A stretch of 47,089 bases of DNA from Paludibacteraceae bacterium (GTDB lineage Bacteria > Bacteroidota > Bacteroidia > Bacteroidales > Paludibacteraceae), in the NCBI GenBank assembly GCA_024401495.1, contig JAKSKW010000014.1, positions 1 through 47,089 on the forward strand, written 5' to 3'. Below the pieces are notes generated by a model. It saw nothing but the letters and a program-made list of their open reading frames with translations. It did not search any database and was not told the origin of the DNA. Shown one piece after another: positions 41,406-47,089 of the stretch (position 1 is the first letter of the stretch; each line of letters starts with the position of its first letter). The translations under genes and the position numbers were made by a program.

Positions 41406-42242
41406 TTATTTTCCGTTGAGGTTTACCGAAGAGAATTTTTTGCTTTCCAATATTCTCTTTGCATTCTCACTGCCCAATTCTGCGGCTTTCATGTAATACG
41501 TCTTTGCCTTAACAAGATCACCGCCATGCTCATAGTGGAAAGCTAGATTTTCAATTCCAACAACGTATTTGTCGTCGACAGAGATAGATTTCAAGAACCA
41601 TTTTTCTGCCTCCTCAGGCTCATTCTTATACGCATAAGCAACACCAAGATAGTCATATGCCTCAGGCATGTCAGGAGCCTCTTCGACTAACATTTCCAAA
41701 TTAAGGATTGCGTCTTCAAAATCCTGGTTTTTAATTTGAAGGACAGCAAGATTTCTACGTGCGGAGATAAAGTTCTGGTCAAGAAGAATTGCACGCTCAA
41801 AATTAGCCTGAGCCTCGTTATAATTTCCATCAATACGGAAAGCGCAACCCAACGCATTATAAAGTCTGGCGTTATCAGGAAACATCTCAATCTGCGACTG
41901 TAGACGTTTGATAGCAAATGATGCTTTTCCTGAATTCATCAAGATGTCAGCGGATCCAAGATTCGCCTCTACAAAAGAGCTATCAAGTGATACTGCCTGA
42001 TCATAACTATACTGAGCAAATACAGAATCCTTCATACCAAGATACGCGTCGCCTAGCAATTTGTAGACGATAGCATTAGACTTATCCTTCTTCACATATG
42101 CCTCGCACATCATTTTTGCGGTACCCCAATCCTCTTTATCACAAGCTTTCTGTATATCCTCGACTGTAGCATCGGAAATATTTTTAGTACATGACGACAA
42201 CATTGCCATCACAACGACGGCACAAAAATAGATTCTGCTCAT
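41406..42242 (-). CDS. TPR lipoprotein
   Basis: A 278-aa lipoprotein (MSRIYFCAVVVMAMLSSC, Cys18) made of about seven TPR helix pairs, for example AIVYKLLGDAYLGMKDSVFAQ, GNYNEAQANFERAILLDQNF and YLGVAYAYKNEPEEAEKWFL. It is a protein-binding scaffold anchored to a membrane in the envelope; the partner is not indicated. The last unit runs into NAKRILESKKFSSVNLNGK. The promoter box at 42261-42268 lies beside the terminator of the upstream J-domain gene. Confidence 0.85.
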   Translation of the reverse strand: MSRIYFCAVVVMAMLSSCTKNISDATVEDIQKACDKEDWGTAKMMCEAYVKKDKSNAIVYKLLGDAYLGMKDSVFAQYSYDQAVSLDSSFVEANLGSADILMNSGKASFAIKRLQSQIEMFPDNARLYNALGCAFRIDGNYNEAQANFERAILLDQNFISARRNLAVLQIKNQDFEDAILNLEMLVEEAPDMPEAYDYLGVAYAYKNEPEEAEKWFLKSISVDDKYVVGIENLAFHYEHGGDLVKAKTYYMKAAELGSENAKRILESKKFSSVNLNGK

Positions 42243-42260
42243 TGTTTGAAATATTTTTCA

Positions 42261-42268
42261 CAAAAATA
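42261..42268 (-). promoter_or_regulatory. -7 promoter box of the TPR lipoprotein gene
   Basis: Minus strand TATTTTTG, directly after the U-run of the preceding terminator and 19 bp before the start. Confidence 0.55.
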
Positions 42269-42274
42269 TGAAAA

Positions 42275-42300
42275 AAAGCGGAATCTGCCGACTCCGCTTT
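42275..42300 (-). terminator. Rho-independent terminator after the first J-domain gene
   Basis: On the minus strand AAAGCGGA, 10-base loop, TCCGCTTT, followed by TTTTCATATTTTT. Confidence 0.8.
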
Positions 42301-42459
42301 CACTTTCTTCATACCCTAGTATCTGCTTTCACGTAGACGACGGAATAATTGATCCGTCAATATTTGAGTTAATCCCCAATATCATTGTAGCAAAAAGTAT
42401 GCCAGAATTGTGTTCAAGTTTCAGTAGCACTTAACACCTCATCTCTAAGCTCTAAACTC

Positions 42460-43386
42460 CTACCCCCTAACCTTCTCATACGCCTCGTTGATCTTAGCCA
42501 TCATCTCCTCACGCTCCACTACTCTACCTGCATTCTTCGGCAAATCAGGATGATGCTGCAACGCAAGGCTGTGATACGCACGTTTTATCTCATCGTCAGT
42601 CGCATTCTCATCCAAACCCAAAATGCTATAATATTGTTTCAGCATGGAGACGGGGATTTCACGAGATGCAGTAAAATTACGAGGATCACCCTCTTCAAAC
42701 TCCGTGCGTAGTGGATCATAACGTTTCTTGAAATATTCAAAATAATTCTTGTTGAACTCCAACTTTTTCATAATCTCCATCAAGGTATTCCACTCATCAT
42801 TGTGAATTCCGTCTTCAACGACTGCCAGTTTGAATAATTTCTCAACAAATGTCTGATTTAGGGAATAAGGTCTTACCAAAAGATCTTGGATACAACTTTG
42901 TTCACTTCTTAAACTTGGAGATAAGTTAAAAGTATTTATCACCGTTACATCATTAAGTAAATTTCTATTATAAAAACTGTCTATCACATACCAACCCATA
43001 ATCTGTTCTAACTGAAGAGATCTTGCTTCTGGGTTAAGCATGCAAATCTTTTGTGCTAGTACCAAATATTCTAACGGTATGCCATTTTTCTTTATGTGAT
43101 CATAACGACGTTGGGCACGAGACTCATCCATACCAAACTCAGACATAAATTTTTTACTCGTTATTCTATAATGCATTAAAACGCAGAATATTATAACAAG
43201 ACCTTCAGAAATAAGATACATCGTAAGTCTTACATTATCGCTATCAAACCAAATAGGATAAAGTTGTAAGAATAGGAAAAATGTCAACACAGGCAACGCC
43301 ATAAGAATAAGAGACGAATTAGAATTCGTTAGTTCGTCGTATTTCTTTACAAATTCTCTATCAGAATAATTCTTTTTTCCACTCAT
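42460..43386 (-). CDS. Membrane J-domain protein with TerB-like region, copy 1
   Basis: A 308-aa protein starting at ATG 43386; an upstream TTG start at 43404 is less likely. It has two hydrophobic segments near residues 25-75, then a soluble region. Its middle, VVEDGIHNDEWNTLMEIMKKL, resembles the TerB domain of DjlA-type proteins. A C-terminal J-domain follows, YSILGLDENATDDEIKRAYHSLALQHHPDLP, with the HPD tripeptide needed to stimulate DnaK. The C-terminal half is very close to the next gene (43458-44327), while the membrane part is diverged, so the two are tandem paralogues. A role as a membrane-anchored DnaK co-chaperone is inferred. Confidence 0.85.
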   Translation of the reverse strand: MSGKKNYSDREFVKKYDELTNSNSSLILMALPVLTFFLFLQLYPIWFDSDNVRLTMYLISEGLVIIFCVLMHYRITSKKFMSEFGMDESRAQRRYDHIKKNGIPLEYLVLAQKICMLNPEARSLQLEQIMGWYVIDSFYNRNLLNDVTVINTFNLSPSLRSEQSCIQDLLVRPYSLNQTFVEKLFKLAVVEDGIHNDEWNTLMEIMKKLEFNKNYFEYFKKRYDPLRTEFEEGDPRNFTASREIPVSMLKQYYSILGLDENATDDEIKRAYHSLALQHHPDLPKNAGRVVEREEMMAKINEAYEKVRG

Positions 43387-43422
43387 ATAAATTTCTTTTG
43401 GCAATTATACAATTATTTACGA

Positions 43423-43456
43423 GTTGCCCAAACACGCTTCTTTTTATACGCTCGTC
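43423..43456. repeat. MITE-like dispersed element, truncated copy D
   Basis: GTTGCCCAAACACGCTTC, then TTTTTATACGCTCGTCA; after that it is cut off next to the stop codon of the second J-domain gene (43458-43460). It matches the first 34 bases of copies A and B. Confidence 0.7.
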
Positions 43457-43457
43457 A

Positions 43458-44327
43458 CTACCCCCTAACCTTCTCATACGCCTCGTTGATCTTAGCCATC
43501 ATCGCCTCACATTCATCTTTTCTGTCGGCATTCTTCGGCAGATCAGGATGATGTTGCAACGCAAGGTTGTGATAAGCACGTTTGATCTCATCGTCAGTCG
43601 CGCCATCGTTCAATCCAAGGATTGCATAATATGGATTATTAGTTGCGACGGAATTGCTGTTCGTCGACGAAGTTTTTTCATCTTCATCAAACTCGGTTCG
43701 TAATGGGCTATAGCGTTTCTTAAAATAGTCAAAATAGTTCTTATTAAATTTCAGTTCAGACAAAATCTGCATCATAAGATTCCACTCATCATTATGGATT
43801 CCGTCTTCCAAAATAACAAACTTGAACAGCGTGTCAGCAAACGCTTTTTTTTCCGCAGTGTCTCGACTATTCCAAAAGGTTATAGAGTCGGCAATATCTA
43901 GTTCAGAATAACGTTTTTTCGCAAAATACTCATCAAACTCATCATCGTTGATTCCATACAAATTCTTCACCATATCCCTTTGGCTATACATTGCATCCGG
44001 ATTAAGATCACAAACTCTTTGAATCATTGAAAAATTTCGTATACCAAGCAATAACATTTCATAATGACATTTGGCTTTGTCCACGTTCATTTGAAACAAT
44101 GTTATAAATTTTGGTTTTAGACAATGATTTATATAAAGGATGAACAAAATAAAACACAAAACACTAATCGATGAGTAATACAAAGAAATTTCATCTCCTT
44201 TCAAAACAAAAATACATCCAAACACTACAGCAAGACCCCAAGAAATCAAAGAAAAAACATCAAAATTGTTATATTCCTCATATAACTTCTTAAATTTTTC
44301 TATAAATTGTCTATCAGTAAATTCCAT
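43458..44327 (-). CDS. Membrane J-domain protein with TerB-like region, copy 2
   Basis: A 289-aa protein built like its neighbour: a cytosolic start (MEFTDRQFIEKFKKLYEEY), two membrane segments (about 25-75), a TerB-like region (VILEDGIHNDEWNLMMQIL) and a C-terminal J-domain with YYAILGLNDGATDDEIKRAY and HPDLP. The last 50 residues and their DNA are much closer to copy 1 than the N-terminal half. It is encoded directly upstream of copy 1. Its promoter box lies inside the terminator hairpin of the preceding gene (44369-44395). Confidence 0.85.
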   Translation of the reverse strand: MEFTDRQFIEKFKKLYEEYNNFDVFSLISWGLAVVFGCIFVLKGDEISLYYSSISVLCFILFILYINHCLKPKFITLFQMNVDKAKCHYEMLLLGIRNFSMIQRVCDLNPDAMYSQRDMVKNLYGINDDEFDEYFAKKRYSELDIADSITFWNSRDTAEKKAFADTLFKFVILEDGIHNDEWNLMMQILSELKFNKNYFDYFKKRYSPLRTEFDEDEKTSSTNSNSVATNNPYYAILGLNDGATDDEIKRAYHNLALQHHPDLPKNADRKDECEAMMAKINEAYEKVRG

Positions 44328-44368
44328 ATCAAATAAAAATGTCGTGAGTTTGCACTATAAACAAAAAA

Positions 44369-44395
44369 ACGGTGCAAAGATAAACAATGCACCGT
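44369..44395 (-). terminator. Terminator of the DoxX-type gene, overlapping the next promoter
   Basis: On the minus strand ACGGTGCA, 11-base loop, TGCACCGT, then TTTTTTTG, a rho-independent terminator for 44422-45714. The loop and right arm contain TATCTTTG (44375-44382), a -7 box for the J-domain gene starting at 44327. Confidence 0.8.
44375..44382 (-). promoter_or_regulatory. -7 promoter box within a terminator hairpin
   Basis: Minus strand TATCTTTG inside the hairpin described at 44369-44395; it would start transcription of the second J-domain gene. Confidence 0.55.
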
Positions 44396-44421
44396 CTTCA
44401 AAACATTATTTCAAAATCATT

Positions 44422-45714
44422 TTAATCTTTTACAATGAACTTCTTCACTGCAAACCACACAGCGAACAGGCCAGCGAAGTAGATTGCGAAGAAGATGAAC
44501 GCTGTCAACCAATTGTTTGGTTTATGCATCTGCATCTCAGCCACCTTATCCATGTCGCCACCAGCATTGTCAAGCAACTGCTGGAAATCAGGAATATTCT
44601 TCACTGCCCACTTGTTGATCACATTACCATTCTTAACAAGGACAAGTCCCGGATTTGAGCGAACGACAGTCTTCAATGTGATTTCGTCGGTATTCAAGAA
44701 CTTATACTGAGCACCTGTCTCATTGATAAAATCGTTTAGTTCATCTGTTCCGATACCAGTGGAAGTAAGCATATATAGTTTCAAACCATTAGCCTCACAG
44801 AACTCATATACATCGTTGATTTTGTGAGCCTGCTCCATGTCGGCCTTAGTGATCTTTGAAGAGACAGCGATGAAAGAGAAATTCTCGTCAGCCATCACAT
44901 CCTCAGTCAAATCACCGTCGTCAGGATCCTCCATTGTGAAATCGTGGATAGGAGGCTCGTAACCCTTCTCCACCAACTCGCTTCTTGAAGCATCCGCGTC
45001 GATCTGCCAAGCAGGATCATTTGAGATAGCGTTATACTCATCGCTTCCAAACTTAACCTCTTTGCGGACACCATCCTTCACGTATGTGAAATAAGACTCA
45101 TATACATCCGACGGTGCACCTTCAGGGATCTCCATACTTGCAGGGATGTTAGTGCCGATGCTGTAAGGACGGAAGTCGATGATAGGAAGATTATAGTAGC
45201 AGTAGTAGCTAACGAACACCAAGAAAATACCAGTGTAAGCTGAGACAGTCAAGAATTTAGCCACACTCTTGTCGCGAGTGCTATGCTGATGCCACATATA
45301 TAATATGATACCCATAGCAGAGAAGACAATGTTCTTCCAGAAAGTCTGCCAGTTAGTAATCTTCAACGCCTCACCGAAGCAACCACAGTCAGTCACAGGA
45401 TTATAAATAGCTATATATAATGTAAGCGGAGTATAGAATGCCATGAAGATCAGCACACCGATAGAAGTCAAACGAGGCCAAACACCAAGAAGAAGACAAG
45501 TACCGAGAGCAAACTCAACAATATTCAAAAGAATACTGCCAAGGAAACCTAAGTCCTTCAACATATCCCATGAGAAAGCTGTAAGATAATCGTCGACCTT
45601 ATACCAGCCACCAAGAGGATCTATCACCTTAGCGAAACCGCTAAACAAGAAAACCAAGCCCAGAAAAATCTGTAGGGCCATCACAACATAACCTTTCTGC
45701 TTATCCGATATCAT
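44422..45714 (-). CDS. DoxX/MauE-like membrane protein with thioredoxin-like C-terminal region (BT_3928-like)
   Basis: A 430-aa membrane protein. The N-terminal 150 residues carry four membrane segments of DoxX/MauE type: GLVFLFSGFAKVIDPLGG, LLNIVEFALGTCLLLGVWP, and the redox-like motif VTDCGCFGEALKITNWQTFWKN, in which a Cys-Gly-Cys pair faces the membrane. A fifth segment (about 150-170) leads to an extracytoplasmic domain with thioredoxin-like features (DENFSFIAVSSKITKADMEQAH, GAQYKFLNTDEITLKTVVRSNPGLVLVKNGNVINKW). A last membrane segment follows. The domain order suggests thiol or quinone-linked electron transfer, but this is inference. Bacteroidetes genomes commonly annotate it as BT_3928 family. 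Confidence 0.8.
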   Translation of the reverse strand: MISDKQKGYVVMALQIFLGLVFLFSGFAKVIDPLGGWYKVDDYLTAFSWDMLKDLGFLGSILLNIVEFALGTCLLLGVWPRLTSIGVLIFMAFYTPLTLYIAIYNPVTDCGCFGEALKITNWQTFWKNIVFSAMGIILYMWHQHSTRDKSVAKFLTVSAYTGIFLVFVSYYCYYNLPIIDFRPYSIGTNIPASMEIPEGAPSDVYESYFTYVKDGVRKEVKFGSDEYNAISNDPAWQIDADASRSELVEKGYEPPIHDFTMEDPDDGDLTEDVMADENFSFIAVSSKITKADMEQAHKINDVYEFCEANGLKLYMLTSTGIGTDELNDFINETGAQYKFLNTDEITLKTVVRSNPGLVLVKNGNVINKWAVKNIPDFQQLLDNAGGDMDKVAEMQMHKPNNWLTAFIFFAIYFAGLFAVWFAVKKFIVKD

Positions 45715-45743
45715 AACATTAAATTTTATTCATATAATAGATG

Positions 45744-45751
45744 CAAAGGTA
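45744..45751 (-). promoter_or_regulatory. Promoter of the DoxX-type gene
   Basis: Minus strand TTTG, 20-bp spacer, TACCTTTG (45744-45751), a full match to the Bacteroidetes promoter. Confidence 0.65.
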
Positions 45752-45801
45752 GAATTTTTTTTATACATAGTCAAATACGGAGTTTCAAGTTTCAAGCAAG
45801 A

Positions 45802-45877
45802 ACCCACGAAGTGGGTGACATACCATAGCCCATGGTGCAAACCATGGGGATATGGATCCATGGTGCAAACCATGGGT
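45802..45877. repeat. Cluster of palindromic repeats (ACCCAC and CCATGG units)
   Basis: ACCCACGAAGTGGGT (45802-45816) is a 6-bp hairpin. CCATGGTGCAAACCATGG occurs twice exactly (45830-45847 and 45858-45875). Each unit is itself a hairpin (CCATGG-TGCAAA-CCATGG), and the two could also pair with each other. Confidence 0.75.
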
Positions 45878-46130
45878 AAACAAAAATATACAATTATCCA
45901 TTTGTCCATTTTTTAACGGAACAAGTTACAATTTGAATCCAAGATTAGAAAAATCATATCTAAAATACGGGGCACACCAATAAAAATGACACAAAAGAAC
46001 CAAAATTGAGGTTAAATATAATGTATAAGCTTACAAATTGTCACAAAAGCATACATTTTGAATAAAAGTCACCAAAAATGATGATTTATTAGATTTTTTC
46101 TGTTTTTTCTTAATTTTTCTTACATTTTCG

Positions 46131-46160
46131 TTTGTTTTTATCAGATTTTATATACATTTG
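46131..46160 (+). promoter_or_regulatory. gdhA promoter
   Basis: TTTG (46131-46134), 18-bp spacer, TACATTTG (46153-46160). The leader to the ATG at 46269 is about 100 bases and AT-rich; no riboswitch motif is recognised in it. Confidence 0.65.
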
Positions 46161-46256
46161 CAAACGTAAAAACGAACACGACGGCAAATTAATACAAAAA
46201 ACGAACCGTCAACAAGTATTCTTTTTACACATTTTAGAAAAAGAATTATAATTTAA

Positions 46257-47089
<833 letters not shown>

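Noticed and set aside
45880..46130. A 6S or other small RNA upstream of gdhA
   Set aside because: AT-rich sequence without a recognisable conserved structure; nothing to support an RNA gene by eye.

Overview
The window looks like chromosomal DNA of a Bacteroidales species (Bacteroidetes). The evidence is promoter boxes of the form TAnnTTTG upstream of most genes, very few Shine-Dalgarno sites, many lipoproteins, TonB/SusC-type outer-membrane biology, a possible Por/T9SS-type C-terminal tail on a secreted C10 peptidase, and lineage-typical families (DUF3298, FISUMP-like lipoprotein, BT_3928-like DoxX protein). I see no rRNA, tRNA, CRISPR array, intact insertion sequence or phage gene. The last gene (gdhA) runs off the right end, and a possible gene tail lies at the left end.

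Layout. 1-500: a decayed area with a 45-codon remnant of an AAA ATPase behind a promoter with paired palindromes. 613-7264 (minus strand): a vitamin B12 uptake operon. It runs from a promoter and cobalamin riboswitch into a BtuB-like TonB receptor, a BtuG-like surface beta-propeller lipoprotein, a substrate-binding lipoprotein (BtuF-like), a FecCD permease (BtuC-like) and an ATPase (BtuD-like). 7296-10088: a TPR protein and a repeat-containing lipoprotein. 10187-13237: prfB with its programmed frameshift, a lipoprotein and hemW. 13424-17665: a repeat-domain surface protein and an OmpA/TSP3 protein. 17715-20233: an MBOAT/SGNH acyl-transfer pair. 20355-27635: coaD, a Ca2+ P-type ATPase, a chagasin-like inhibitor, a YjbQ protein, a SanA-like protein, a prolyl-tRNA editing protein and two unknown exported proteins. 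27699-34585 (minus): C10 peptidase, pcm, rsmG, two DUF3298 lipoproteins and a GNAT toxin-antitoxin-like pair. 34725-36095: an MltF-like lytic transglycosylase. 36283-45714 (minus): thioesterase, DUF721, recF, phoH, a beta-barrel protein, a FISUMP-like lipoprotein, a TPR lipoprotein, two tandem J-domain membrane proteins and a DoxX-type protein. 46269-end: gdhA.

The most unusual feature is how heavily small palindromic and tandem repeats have been worked into functional DNA. Two copies of one hairpin repeat occupy the variable arms of the cobalamin riboswitch. An 87-bp hexanucleotide tract separates that riboswitch from the btuB start codon. A 25-bp palindromic repeat shared with a distant intergenic site lies in frame inside the btuF-like gene. 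A MITE-like element of about 110 bp occurs in four copies, with compensating base changes in its stems. Several of these elements end exactly at stop codons.

All functional names rest on motifs and gene context read by eye; no database search or folding program was run.
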